A DNA stretch of 64,000 nt from contig NZ_JAMDLG010000001.1 of assembly GCF_023721715.1 (NCBI RefSeq), forward strand, positions 3,077,784-3,141,783, in the 5' to 3' direction. A program made the position numbers and the translations under genes. The stretch's first letter is position 1; every line of letters starts with the position of its first letter. Source of the stretch: Parasegetibacter sp. NRK P23. Lineage in GTDB: Bacteria; Bacteroidota; Bacteroidia; Chitinophagales; Chitinophagaceae. Shown in pieces: positions 56,188 to 64,000 of the stretch. A model generated the notes under the pieces. That model was given only the letters and a program-made list of their open reading frames with translations, was not told the origin of the DNA and did not search any database.

Positions 56188-57900
56188 TTATTGGCTTTTG
56201 CAATCAAGAATAAGAGCCTGGTAAGGCAGGAGGGTTAATGTAGTTTCATTCATCTGAAATACATTGACGTTATTGAGCAATACTTCTTTGAGCGTGAACC
56301 AGTGGGGCAATTGAAAGGGAACCACCTGGGGAGAAAAGTTCAACACCACCAGCACACCTTCTTTCTTCATGCGGCGCGTGTACACATATAGTTGCTGGTG
56401 AAAAGGTTCTTCCAACTGGTATTCTCCGTACACCAGCACCAGTCTTTCTTTGCGGAGCTGCACCATTTTCCTGAAGAAATTCAACACGGAATCCGGATCC
56501 TCAACTTGTGCCTTCGCATTCACATATACATGATCGGGATTTACTTTAATCCAGGGTTCTCCGTTAGTGAAGCCGGCATGTTTTTCTCCCGACCATTGAA
56601 ATGGCGTTCGTGCATTGTCTCTCGCACCAAACTGCTGGTCGCGCAGAAAAGCCTCCAAATCTTCTCCCTGGTGTTCCAGGTATTGGTACATGCTCAGCGT
56701 TTCCACGTCACGGTAGTCGTTGATATTTTCAAACCTGATGTTCGCCATCCCCAACTCATCACCATTGTAGAAGATGGGGGTGGCACGCATCGTCAGCAGG
56801 AAAGTGATCAGCATTTTGGCGGAAACGTTCCTGAAACCCGGCGCTTCGTTTCCCCACCTGGAAACCATGCGGGGCTGATCGTGGTTGCCGAGGTACACCG
56901 TTCCCCAGCCCTGCCTGCTGAAGACTTTGTCCCAACGGGAATAGATTTCTTTAAATTTCAGCAGGTCGTATCCATCGGGATCAGGCCTTTTAAAGCCAGA
57001 CTTTGCATAACCGAGTTGCATGCCTTCAAAATGGTACAACATCTGCAATTCCTTCCTTTCTTCCTTAACAAAGTCCGGCGCTTCTTCATGAGAGATGCCG
57101 GGCGCTTCGGCAATGGTGGTTACGTCATAAAACTGGAGCACCTTATCGTGCAGTTCCCTTAGGTATTCGTGGAGCTGCGGCCCCTGGGAAAGATAGTAGG
57201 ACCAGTCTTCCCGGTATTTTTCCCTGATATCCTTATCGGAGATAACGGGCCAGGAAGTATCTTTCGACAAATAAGTTACGGCATCCAGGCGCAGTCCATC
57301 AACCCCTTTATCGAACCAGAACCGGACGTTGTCCAGCATTTCGTTGCGCACCGGTTCGTGTTCCCAGTTCAGGTCGGGCATCTTCGCGGAGAAATAATGC
57401 AGGTACCAGGATCGGGTGGCTTTGTTGTAGGTCCAGGCATCGCCTTTCGGATCAAAAAAACTGTATCGTTTAGGCGGCTTTCCATTTTCTTCCGGCCACC
57501 AATGGTAATACTGGTAATAAGGACTTTTCCTGGACCGCTTCGCTTTTTTGAACCATTGATGCTCATCGCTGGTATGGTTCAGCACAAAATCCATGATTAA
57601 ACGGATGTTTTTTTTGTGCAGTGCCTTTAGCAGCGCCTCGAAATCTTTCATGGTGCCGTACTCTTTCATGATGGCCCTGAAATCGCGTATATCATATCCA
57701 TTGTCGTTATTGGGAGAAGCCAGTACCGGGTTGATCCAGACCATATCTACGCCCAGTGCGGCAATATAATCCACGGCCGCAAGCATTCCTTTCAGATCGC
57801 CGATGCCGTCTCCGTTACTGTCTTTAAAACTTCTTACATACACCTGGTACACGATCCCTTCTTTCCACCAGGCGCGCTTTCCACTGAATATCCCGTTCAT
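56188..57900 (-). CDS. GH13 alpha-glucosidase (oligo-1,6-glucosidase type)
   Basis: A cytoplasmic 570-residue GH13 enzyme. I take the ATG at 57900 (MNGIFSGKRAWWKEGIVYQVYVRSF is the normal GH13_31 start); the ORF extends 40 residues further upstream without likeness to the family. Region I is DFVLNHTSDEH, II GLRLDAV (nucleophile Asp), III TIAEAPG (acid Glu), IV LGNHDQPR. It probably removes glucose from alpha-1,6 or alpha-1,4 oligosaccharides released by GlgX, with which it is translationally coupled. Exact specificity is not certain. Confidence 0.93.
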   Translation of the reverse strand: MNGIFSGKRAWWKEGIVYQVYVRSFKDSNGDGIGDLKGMLAAVDYIAALGVDMVWINPVLASPNNDNGYDIRDFRAIMKEYGTMKDFEALLKALHKKNIRLIMDFVLNHTSDEHQWFKKAKRSRKSPYYQYYHWWPEENGKPPKRYSFFDPKGDAWTYNKATRSWYLHYFSAKMPDLNWEHEPVRNEMLDNVRFWFDKGVDGLRLDAVTYLSKDTSWPVISDKDIREKYREDWSYYLSQGPQLHEYLRELHDKVLQFYDVTTIAEAPGISHEEAPDFVKEERKELQMLYHFEGMQLGYAKSGFKRPDPDGYDLLKFKEIYSRWDKVFSRQGWGTVYLGNHDQPRMVSRWGNEAPGFRNVSAKMLITFLLTMRATPIFYNGDELGMANIRFENINDYRDVETLSMYQYLEHQGEDLEAFLRDQQFGARDNARTPFQWSGEKHAGFTNGEPWIKVNPDHVYVNAKAQVEDPDSVLNFFRKMVQLRKERLVLVYGEYQLEEPFHQQLYVYTRRMKKEGVLVVLNFSPQVVPFQLPHWFTLKEVLLNNVNVFQMNETTLTLLPYQALILDCKSQ

Positions 57901-58086
57901 AGCATCATTCGTTAACAATAAGGAAATAGGAATATTGGTGCCACTATCCGGCGTGCAACCCGCTTCCCTTCCTGTAAACATCCCGCCACACATTGTAGAA
58001 ATGTGCAGGTAACCACCCACGTAAGCGCCAATAAATCAAGCAAATGCGGGGGCATATTTTTTTGATGGCCTGTATGTAAAACGATT

Positions 58087-58638
58087 ATGCCGACTGCAAA
58101 AAAAGCAACAAAATCAAGCCGCCAGCATGGCGCGGTGGCGGAAATGGGATTATCATCGACCAGCGTGCTGGAATTGTTCCTGCAGGAACTGGAAGCCATG
58201 TACTGGACGGAGAACCAACTCCTGCTAAGCATTCCCGTGTTGGAAAGAGCCAGTGGTGCGCCCCGCCTGAAAGCCGCCCTGGCCGAACACCTCGAGATCA
58301 CGAAGGAGCATGTGGGGCGCCTGGAAATGATCTTTGAAATGATGGAAGAAAAAATCTGCGCCGTGAAGTGCAACGCCATGGAAGGCCTGGACATGGATGC
58401 GGAGAATATCCTTCAGAACACGATGCCGGAATCGCCGGAACGAGACATGGGCATCATCCTCGCCGCTCAGAAAGTAGAACAACACGAAGCCGCCGGTTAC
58501 AAGGGACTGATCAAACTAGCTAACCTTTTGAACCGGGAAGATGTGGTCACCATCCTGCAACAAACCTTACAGGAGGAAATGATGGCCAACGATCTGCTGG
58601 ACAGCATTTCCCTGGAAGAATACCCCACCGCTATTTAA
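58087..58638 (+). CDS. YciE-like ferritin-fold protein (DUF892)
   Basis: A 183-residue four-helix protein of the YciE/DUF892 family. The core runs from about residue 24 to 180 with glutamates in LEAMYWTENQLL and EHLEITKEHVGRLEMIFEMM and in the late KVEQHEAAGYKGL helix, consistent with a diiron-like site. The start is lysine- and alanine-rich (MPTAKKATKSSRQHG). Members are stress-induced. It lies 22 bases before katE and is almost certainly co-transcribed. Confidence 0.93.
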   Translation: MPTAKKATKSSRQHGAVAEMGLSSTSVLELFLQELEAMYWTENQLLLSIPVLERASGAPRLKAALAEHLEITKEHVGRLEMIFEMMEEKICAVKCNAMEGLDMDAENILQNTMPESPERDMGIILAAQKVEQHEAAGYKGLIKLANLLNREDVVTILQQTLQEEMMANDLLDSISLEEYPTAI

Positions 58639-58660
58639 CCCAAACCATAAATTATATACT

Positions 58661-60841
58661 ATGCCTTCAAAAAAGAAGACTGCCGGAAGCGACAACAATA
58701 AAACAACCGACCTGAATAAAAACACCCTTGATAGTACCGGGGAATTCATGCGCACCAACCACGGCACCAAAATAAACGACGACCAGAACAGCCTGAAAGC
58801 GGGAAGTCGTGGCCCCACCCTCATGGAAGATTTCATCTTCCGCGAGAAGATGACTCACTTCGACCATGAACGCATTCCGGAACGCATCGTTCACGCCCGC
58901 GGTTCCGGCGCGCACGGCGTTTTCCGCGTTTACGACTCCACTATGGAGCAATATACCAGGGCCCGTTTTTTATCCGATCCATCCATTGAAACACCTGTAT
59001 TTGTCCGCTTCTCCACCGTTGCCGGTTCCCGCGGCTCCACCGATCTGGCCAGGGATGTACGCGGTTTCGCCACCAAATTTTATACGGAGGAAGGCAACTT
59101 TGACCTGGTGGGCAACAATATGCCGGTCTTTTTCATCCAGGATGCGATCAAGTTTCCCGACCTCGTGCACGCCGTTAAACCTGAGCCCGACAACGAAATG
59201 CCGCAGGCCGCTTCCGCCCACGATACTTTCTGGGATTTCATTTCACTGATGCCCGAATCGGCCCACATGATCATGTGGCTGATGAGCGACCGCGCCATCC
59301 CAAGAAGTTACCGCATGATGGAAGGGTTCGGCGTGCATACGTTCAGGTTAGTGAACGCCAACAAAGAAGCCACCTTCGTGAAGTTCCACTGGAAACCTAT
59401 ATTGGGCGTACATGCGGTAGCCTGGGATGAGGCCCAGAAAATTTCCGGCAAAGATCCCGACTTCCACCGCCGCGACCTCTGGGAAGCCATCGAAGCGGGA
59501 CAGTTCCCCGAATACGAACTCGGCGTGCAACTGGTAGCCGAATCAGACGAACACAGTTTCGACTTCGACCTGCTCGATCCCACCAAGATCATTCCCGAAG
59601 AACTTGTTCCCGTTCAAAAGATCGGCCGGCTCACACTGAACAGAAACCCGGATAATTTTTTCGCCGAAACAGAACAGATCGCCTTCCATGTGGGACATGT
59701 GGTACCCGGCATCGATTTCACCAACGATCCGCTGCTGCAAGGCCGGCTCTTTTCCTATACCGATACACAGCTCATCCGGCTGGGTGGACCTAATTTCCAG
59801 GAAATCCCCATCAACCGGCCCGTTATGCCAGTGCACAACAACCAGCGGGATGGCTATATGCGGCAAACCATCAACAAAGGAAAAAGCAGTTACCATCCCA
59901 ATTCCACCGGAGGCGGATGTCCCTTCCAGGCGAAGTTCAGCGAAGGTGGCTATACCAGCTACATGGAAAAAGTGGATGCCCACAAAATCAGGGAGCGCAG
60001 TGAAAGTTTCTTCGACCACTTCAGCCAGGCTACGCTATTTTACAACAGCCAGTCTGAGCCGGAGAAAAACCATATCGTGGATGCTTTCCGCTTCGAACTG
60101 GGCAAAGTAACCAACCCGGAGATCAGGCAACGTATGCTGGGCATCATCCGCAATATAGACAAGAACCTGGCGACACAGGTAGCCTACGGATTAGGACTTG
60201 ATGTACCGGTGATACCTTTGGAAGCTATGAACCACAGCGTTCCTGCCGATGGTGATCCCGCCGACTATCAACCTACACTTACGGAAAGCAAACTGGCATC
60301 CTCCAGGTTCCTCAGTATGCAAAACACCATCAAAGACTCCATCGCCACAAGGAAGATTGCTATTCTCGCGGCTGACGGCGTAGAAGAATTTTCCGTAGCA
60401 CAAATGAAAGAACTGCTGGAAGCCGCAGGTGCAGTGGTTGAAGTGGTGGCCCCAAGGCTGGGCCATATCAAAGCCTGGAACGAACAGGAGATTATGGTGG
60501 ATAAAAGTCTGCTTACTGCCAGTTCCGTTTTTTACGACGCGGTTTATGTGCCCGCTGGCACCAACTCCATAGCGGCGCTCGCCGCGGAGGGTGATGCGGT
60601 GCATTTCCTGAATGAAGCGTACAGGCATTGTAAAGCGATCGCCTGCGATGAAGACGGCATTGAGCTTTTAAGGCATACCTATTTCGCGCATGTGCTGCCG
60701 GCCGGAGATGCGAAAAACGCGGTAGCCGATCCGGGGGTGATCATCGGGAATAAGCTGGCGGATCTGGCGAAGCGGTTTATCGGGGCAGTGGCGATGCATC
60801 GGTTTTGGGAGCGGGAGAAGCCGAGGAAGGTACCGGCGTAG
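58661..60841 (+). CDS. katE: Large-subunit catalase HPII
   Basis: A 726-residue haem catalase that disproportionates hydrogen peroxide. The core (about 30-530) has distal His in [12 protein letters not shown] (about 76-87), the catalytic Asn in VGNNMPVFF (about 149-157), and the haem tyrosine in RLFSYTDTQ (about 364-372). From about 575 a flavodoxin-like GATase1 domain begins ([13 protein letters not shown]), as in Escherichia coli KatE. The N-terminal extension is lysine-rich. It follows the ferritin-like gene in one unit. Confidence 0.97.
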   Translation: MPSKKKTAGSDNNKTTDLNKNTLDSTGEFMRTNHGTKINDDQNSLKAGSRGPTLMEDFIFREKMTHFDHERIPERIVHARGSGAHGVFRVYDSTMEQYTRARFLSDPSIETPVFVRFSTVAGSRGSTDLARDVRGFATKFYTEEGNFDLVGNNMPVFFIQDAIKFPDLVHAVKPEPDNEMPQAASAHDTFWDFISLMPESAHMIMWLMSDRAIPRSYRMMEGFGVHTFRLVNANKEATFVKFHWKPILGVHAVAWDEAQKISGKDPDFHRRDLWEAIEAGQFPEYELGVQLVAESDEHSFDFDLLDPTKIIPEELVPVQKIGRLTLNRNPDNFFAETEQIAFHVGHVVPGIDFTNDPLLQGRLFSYTDTQLIRLGGPNFQEIPINRPVMPVHNNQRDGYMRQTINKGKSSYHPNSTGGGCPFQAKFSEGGYTSYMEKVDAHKIRERSESFFDHFSQATLFYNSQSEPEKNHIVDAFRFELGKVTNPEIRQRMLGIIRNIDKNLATQVAYGLGLDVPVIPLEAMNHSVPADGDPADYQPTLTESKLASSRFLSMQNTIKDSIATRKIAILAADGVEEFSVAQMKELLEAAGAVVEVVAPRLGHIKAWNEQEIMVDKSLLTASSVFYDAVYVPAGTNSIAALAAEGDAVHFLNEAYRHCKAIACDEDGIELLRHTYFAHVLPAGDAKNAVADPGVIIGNKLADLAKRFIGAVAMHRFWEREKPRKVPA

Positions 60842-60860
60842 TTTTCAGGCGAAGAGAAAA

Positions 60861-61400
60861 TTTCACGCAATTGCTTCCTGCTTCGCAGTTCGCAACGCGA
60901 GGGAGCAAGGACGCAAAGCGTTAATTGGTTGGCGGGAGTTTCTTTTGTAGAGATTTTTTAATTTCTCGCTATGGCGCAACGACACAACGTTGGATGCTGA
61001 CTTTGTGGACGTATTTGTTATAAGTTTTTCTTTATCCATTTGCATACGCGGCTATCAAATTCATGCTATCCAAAAGCTATTCTTATAACTATAACTACAC
61101 GATTCCAGGATTAATCATTAACACATGGGCTTAGATAATAAAAATTAATCGTTTAGTTCTTGCCCCTCTCCCGCGGGAGAGGGGTTGGGGTGAGGCCCGC
61201 ACGAACACGTTGCATGGCGAGAAACCAAAAATCCTCTCCAAAAGAAACTCCCGCCAACCAATTAAGGCCTTGCGTCGTTGCGCCGTAGCGAGAAATAAAC
61301 CTCTTCAGCAATAAAACGGATCAAACACAAACAACGCCTTGCGTCCTTGCTCCCTCGCGCTGCGAGGTACGAAGCAGTCGCGAGAAACGTAATAATCGCG
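60861..61400. repeat. Composite inverted repeat after katE
   Basis: No gene in this gap of about 570 bases (60842-61410). A 27-base stretch at 60921-60947 recurs perfectly inverted at 61239-61265, and similarity continues on both sides. Shared steps TTTCTCGC, GCAACGACGCAA and GAGGGAGCAAGGACGCAA occur at both ends, so the arms are about 60861-60992 and 61204-61400. A 22-base palindrome lies between at 61163-61184. It has the look of a small non-coding mobile or dispersed element. Confidence 0.6.
61161..61197. repeat. Palindromic CCCCTCTCCC repeat
   Basis: A perfect 22-base palindrome at 61163-61184 (CCCCTCTCCC, GC, GGGAGAGGGG) is followed by TTGGGGTGAGG. This sequence is a known type of dispersed intergenic repeat in many bacteria. 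It lies within the inverted arms described for 60861-61400. No coding role. Confidence 0.6.
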
Positions 61401-61410
61401 TGAAAAAACA

Positions 61411-61875
61411 TCATTCTTTCTTCCCCGAACTTCCCCACGGAATAATAGAAATAGTCCCATCCCGCTCCAGCACTGCGAACTTCACCTGCCCGATGTGTTC
61501 CAACCCCTGGTGAATGCGCGCCGCTTCCATCACGTCATCTATTTCAACCCCCACTTTTTCCATGCGCTTTTTCAGCACTTTACCGTGCTCCACAAGAATG
61601 AGTGGAAGCCCATCCACCGCGCGATCGAACAGAACGGATTTTCCTTTCAACAAAGAGATGAGCAAATCTATGCCCACCAGGGCGATGATGACCACAAGTG
61701 CGTTCGTCATGGAATAATCTTCTCCCAGCAAAGCCTGCTGGGTACATTCTCCGATGATGAGCAGTAATACAAAATCGAATGTGGTGATTTGCGAGAGGGT
61801 GCGTTTTCCCATCACCCGGAAGATGACGAGGAGGAAAAGATAGATCACGGCGCCACGCAGTACAGGATTCATCAT
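61411..61875 (-). CDS. DUF421 (YetF/YcaP-like) membrane protein
   Basis: A 154-residue protein with an N-terminal membrane part (about 5-75, including FDFVLLLIIGECTQQALLGEDYS) and a cytoplasmic C-terminal domain with GLPLILVEHGKVLKKRMEKVGVEIDDV. DUF421 proteins are of unknown function, often in sporulation or stress gene sets. It overlaps the upstream 159-residue membrane-protein gene by four bases, so the two are coupled. Confidence 0.9.
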   Translation of the reverse strand: MMNPVLRGAVIYLFLLVIFRVMGKRTLSQITTFDFVLLLIIGECTQQALLGEDYSMTNALVVIIALVGIDLLISLLKGKSVLFDRAVDGLPLILVEHGKVLKKRMEKVGVEIDDVMEAARIHQGLEHIGQVKFAVLERDGTISIIPWGSSGKKE

Positions 61876-62351
61876 GGGTAAATAAATTGAGGAAGTGATA
61901 AAAAACGTTCGTTAACGTACAGTGCAAGCGTACTCCTGCCAGACTCGTCCACTTTCAGGCGCAGTGAAACCTGCGGAACCTTCCCGGTAAAAACATATTC
62001 TACCCTGCCCATTTTAGTAAATACGGTATCGGGACGGGGATGAATGTTTACAAAGGTGTAGGCTGGTCCGGAAGCGGCATCCATGCCTATTAAACGTACG
62101 TTTTCGGTTCCTTTGATCAACACTACCTGCTCTGCGCCATTGCGGGCGTAACGCTCATATACCACCTTCAGGTTTTCCGTCTGGTATTCAGCCGTGGAAA
62201 GTTCGCCGTTACCAAAGATGCCGATGGCGCCGCACACAAGCAGCGCCATGATGAACACTTTCATGAAGGCCTGTATCTTCCAACCGGTGCGCTGGAGGGG
62301 AATGGATTCCTCCAGTTGAAGCGCTCCCTTATCCGCCTGTTCAATTTGCAT
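61872..62351 (-). CDS. Single-pass membrane protein coupled to DUF421
   Basis: A 159-residue protein (ATG at 62351; a start at 62378 adds nine residues). It has one membrane helix at about 29-47 (FMKVFIMALLVCGAIGIFG), then an outside domain with TENVRLIGMDAA and a beta-rich end (LRLKVDESGRSTLALYV). I know no family. It overlaps DUF421 by four bases and probably acts with it. Confidence 0.8.
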   Translation of the reverse strand: MQIEQADKGALQLEESIPLQRTGWKIQAFMKVFIMALLVCGAIGIFGNGELSTAEYQTENLKVVYERYARNGAEQVVLIKGTENVRLIGMDAASGPAYTFVNIHPRPDTVFTKMGRVEYVFTGKVPQVSLRLKVDESGRSTLALYVNERFLSLPQFIYP

Positions 62352-62443
62352 GTCATTTACTTTATAGCAGTGTTTCAATTCACATGCCTGCCTGTTGGAA
62401 CAGGGTTTGCACTTTAATACATTAACTTTAAAACAAATTCAAA

Positions 62444-63016
62444 ATGAATATACTAGCCACAGTTGAAGCATTCGCCAGGTCGGCCCACGAGGGGCAGCGC
62501 AGGAAGTATGCGAATGAACCCTACATCAACCACCCGGTTCGTGTAATGCATACCTGCGCGGAATATGTAAACGATGAAGTAGTGCTGGAAGCGGCACTGT
62601 TGCATGATGTAATTGAAGACACCGAAGTGTCCGCCAATATGCTTTTTAAATTTCTCCAAACGCTGCACTCCGGTCCCGAAGCGGTAAAAGTGATGAAGCT
62701 GGTGCAGGAACTTACGGATGAATATGTGTCCGCAAAATACCCGGGTTGGAACAGGGTGAAAAGGAAGAAACTCGAAGTGCTGCGTTTGTCGAAAATTTCA
62801 CCGGCGGCACAAACCATTAAGTATGCCGACATCCTGGACAACAGCACAGACATTGTGAACAGCGGATCAGATTTCGCGACGCGTTATCTCCTGGAAGCGG
62901 AAGACATCCTGCTGAACATACCAAAGGGAGATGCCGCTTTGTACAAAAGAACACTGGAAACAGTAAGGTTATGCCGGAAGCAACTGTCTTCACCACCGGC
63001 TGGTGCGGCGTACTAA
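62444..63016 (+). CDS. Stand-alone HD phosphohydrolase (SpoT/Mesh1-like)
   Basis: A 190-residue HD-domain protein with the SpoT-type pattern RRKYANEPYINHPVRV (about 19-34, metal-binding His), LLHDVIEDT (about 48-56, HD motif), and KYADILDNSTDI (near residue 128). There is no synthetase, TGS or ACT domain. Small SpoT-like hydrolases can remove (p)ppGpp, but some HD proteins act on other nucleotides, so the substrate is open. It is single and faces away from the DUF421 pair. Confidence 0.9.
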   Translation: MNILATVEAFARSAHEGQRRKYANEPYINHPVRVMHTCAEYVNDEVVLEAALLHDVIEDTEVSANMLFKFLQTLHSGPEAVKVMKLVQELTDEYVSAKYPGWNRVKRKKLEVLRLSKISPAAQTIKYADILDNSTDIVNSGSDFATRYLLEAEDILLNIPKGDAALYKRTLETVRLCRKQLSSPPAGAAY

Positions 63017-63075
63017 AAAAAGGGCGGAAACCAAATGGCTCCCACCCTTCTACAAATCACCACAAAACTGCGCTA

Positions 63076-63297
63076 TCACCTCACAAGACTAGTATCTGTG
63101 GGCCATCGTGAGGTATCCCTTCGCAACGTGTCGGTTTTTCCCTGTTTCTTGCCTTTTTTCTTAGTGGTATCTTTTTTAGGAACCGTATCTGTCATGATCA
63201 GTTCCTGCGCTTCCGATGTAACACCGGAAGGCTGTGAAGTGTAAGCAAGGGCCACCATACCAAAGCCGATCCCTGCCACCAATAGTAATTGTTTCAT
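63076..63297 (-). CDS. Small secreted lysine-rich protein
   Basis: A 73-residue protein with an N-terminal signal (MKQLLLVAGIGFGMVALAYT) followed by a low-complexity tail rich in Lys, Thr and Asp (KKDTTKKKGKKQGKTDT). I recognise no family. Similar short exported proteins are common in Chitinophagaceae. It is 32 bases from the next minus-strand gene, which may share its transcript. Confidence 0.65.
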   Translation of the reverse strand: MKQLLLVAGIGFGMVALAYTSQPSGVTSEAQELIMTDTVPKKDTTKKKGKKQGKTDTLRRDTSRWPTDTSLVR

Positions 63298-63329
63298 AAC
63301 TGCGTGTTTTATTTGTATTCGTGTAATGG

Positions 63330-63578
63330 TTATTGCATGGCATCCTGCTGATCGTGTCCATGGGTTTTTACGATCTTATTGTAGATGCCCATCAGCAGGA
63401 ACGGGGCCGCCCATTGGCCCACAAACAGACTTGCATGTTTTCTGCCCAGACATTTTAAAGTGGCGGAAACTACCATCGCACCAACAGATGCCCATAAATA
63501 AACATCGGAGGGCACTCTTGATGTTTTGTCTTCTATCGCTTCCGCGACCTTTCCTTCGGAGCCGAATTCTGTATTCAT
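63330..63578 (-). CDS. Small membrane protein
   Basis: An 82-residue protein (ATG at 63578; the frame continues upstream but has no likeness to a longer protein). After a charged start (MNTEFGSEGKVAEAIEDKTS) there are two hydrophobic stretches at about 28-41 and 50-66 (SVGAMVVSATLKCLG; FVGQWAAPFLLMGIYN), ending in a His-Asp tail. Function unknown. It is in a set of short envelope proteins near the stress genes. Confidence 0.65.
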   Translation of the reverse strand: MNTEFGSEGKVAEAIEDKTSRVPSDVYLWASVGAMVVSATLKCLGRKHASLFVGQWAAPFLLMGIYNKIVKTHGHDQQDAMQ

Positions 63579-63753
63579 AGTATTTCTCTTTTTGTGTGAA
63601 GAATGATTTGTAATACATCTTTCAACTTTCCTGCCATGCGATATTTCAAAATTTCTTCCTGTATTCTGTGCAATTGCTACACAGGAACGGAAATTCCTGC
63701 ACAAAAAAAAGTTCAGGCACCATTTTTTGAATATTTTCTGAAACAGATTGTCC

Positions 63754-64000
63754 ATGCATATACCACTGGCTTATCATGCTTCGCACGAACAGTTCCCTCC
63801 TTCTCAACTGCTGCGTTGGGCCATCCGTGCGGAGGCAGCGGGCTTTAATGCCATTCACAGTTCCGATCATTTCTTTCCCTGGACCAATGCCCAGGGCCAT
63901 AGCGGTTTCTCCCTTTCGTGGCTGGGCGCCGCCATGCAGGCCACACAAATTCCATTCAGTGTAATATGCGCCCCGGGTGGAAGGTACCATCCCGCTGTGC
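63754..64000 (+). CDS. LLM-class flavin oxidoreductase, cut by the right edge
   Basis: The first 82 residues of a luciferase-like monooxygenase-fold protein running off the window. From the ATG at 63754 it reads MHIPLAYHASHEQFPPSQLL, then AEAAGFNAIHSSDHFFPW (about 27-44), GHSGFSLSWLGAAMQAT (about 48-64), and APGGRYHPAV (about 73-82). This matches the pattern I know for the probable non-F420 flavin oxidoreductase family TIGR03885, found in bacteria lacking F420. The rest lies off the window. No partner gene is visible. Confidence 0.85.
   Translation, partial: MHIPLAYHASHEQFPPSQLLRWAIRAEAAGFNAIHSSDHFFPWTNAQGHSGFSLSWLGAAMQATQIPFSVICAPGGRYHPAV

Noticed and set aside
60863-61045. 60-codon minus-strand frame after katE
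   Set aside because: It lies in the left arm of the inverted repeat and has no protein likeness.
60861-61400. CRISPR array
   Set aside because: Units are irregular in length, partly inverted and not separated by spacers of even size; no cas gene is near.
63017-63060. Terminator after the HD hydrolase gene
   Set aside because: AAGGG and CCCTT could pair, but the stem is short and broken and no clear T-run follows.
63617-63755. Extended N-terminus of the 82-residue membrane protein
   Set aside because: The added 59 residues have no family likeness and the region probably holds the promoters of the two divergent genes.

Overview
The window comes from a bacterium of the phylum Bacteroidetes, most likely the family Chitinophagaceae. 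Evidence: type IX secretion (T9SS) cargo proteins with C-terminal sorting domains, paired SusC/SusD genes with an ECF sigma and FecR regulator, a GLPGLI-like protein, long YidC, promoters of the form TTTG-N19-TAnnTTTG, and a lack of Shine-Dalgarno sites. It contains no phage, IS element or CRISPR array.

Region 1 (1-16.6 kb, minus strand) is the str-S10 ribosomal block, read rpsL-rpsG-fusA-rpsJ-rplC-rplD-rplW-rplB-rpsS-rplV-rpsC-rplP-rpmC-rpsQ-rplN-rplX-rplE-rpsN-rpsH-rplF and continuing off the left edge. It is split into several transcription units: good promoters lie before rpsL, fusA, rpsJ and (internally) rplX, and terminators follow rpsG, fusA and an inserted 1010-residue secreted T9SS protein between fusA and rpsJ. 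tuf is absent from its textbook place. A 340-base structured leader separates rpsJ from rplC. ilvE lies upstream of rpsL.

Region 2 (16.6-27.8 kb) is housekeeping: a possible HolD-like protein with rdgB, an ECF sigma factor with a membrane partner, a thioesterase, a TPR-comA-aroE block, small secreted proteins, yidC and pyrG. pyrG has an intrinsic terminator in its leader that looks like an attenuator. tRNA-Gln(UUG) has its own promoter and terminator.

Region 3 (28-34.7 kb) holds three T9SS-type surface genes, a COG0523 metal-chaperone GTPase with a palindromic operator over its start site, and a DoxX/Crp-Fnr pair.

Region 4 (34.7-47.3 kb) is a polysaccharide utilisation locus: ECF sigma and FecR anti-sigma, a SusC with an N-terminal signalling (STN) domain, SusD, a second SusC/SusD pair, and one GH16 endo-beta-glucanase ending at a terminator. 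The likely substrate is a beta-1,3- or mixed-linkage glucan.

Region 5 (47.3-64 kb) is a stress and carbohydrate accessory cluster: MobA-like and XdhC proteins, a zinc alcohol dehydrogenase, DUF72, an SDR, a FAD/Rieske oxidoreductase, GlgX and a GH13 glucosidase, a YciE-like ferritin-fold protein with a large KatE catalase, a composite intergenic repeat, DUF421, an HD hydrolase, small membrane or secreted proteins, and the start of a flavin oxidoreductase cut by the right edge.
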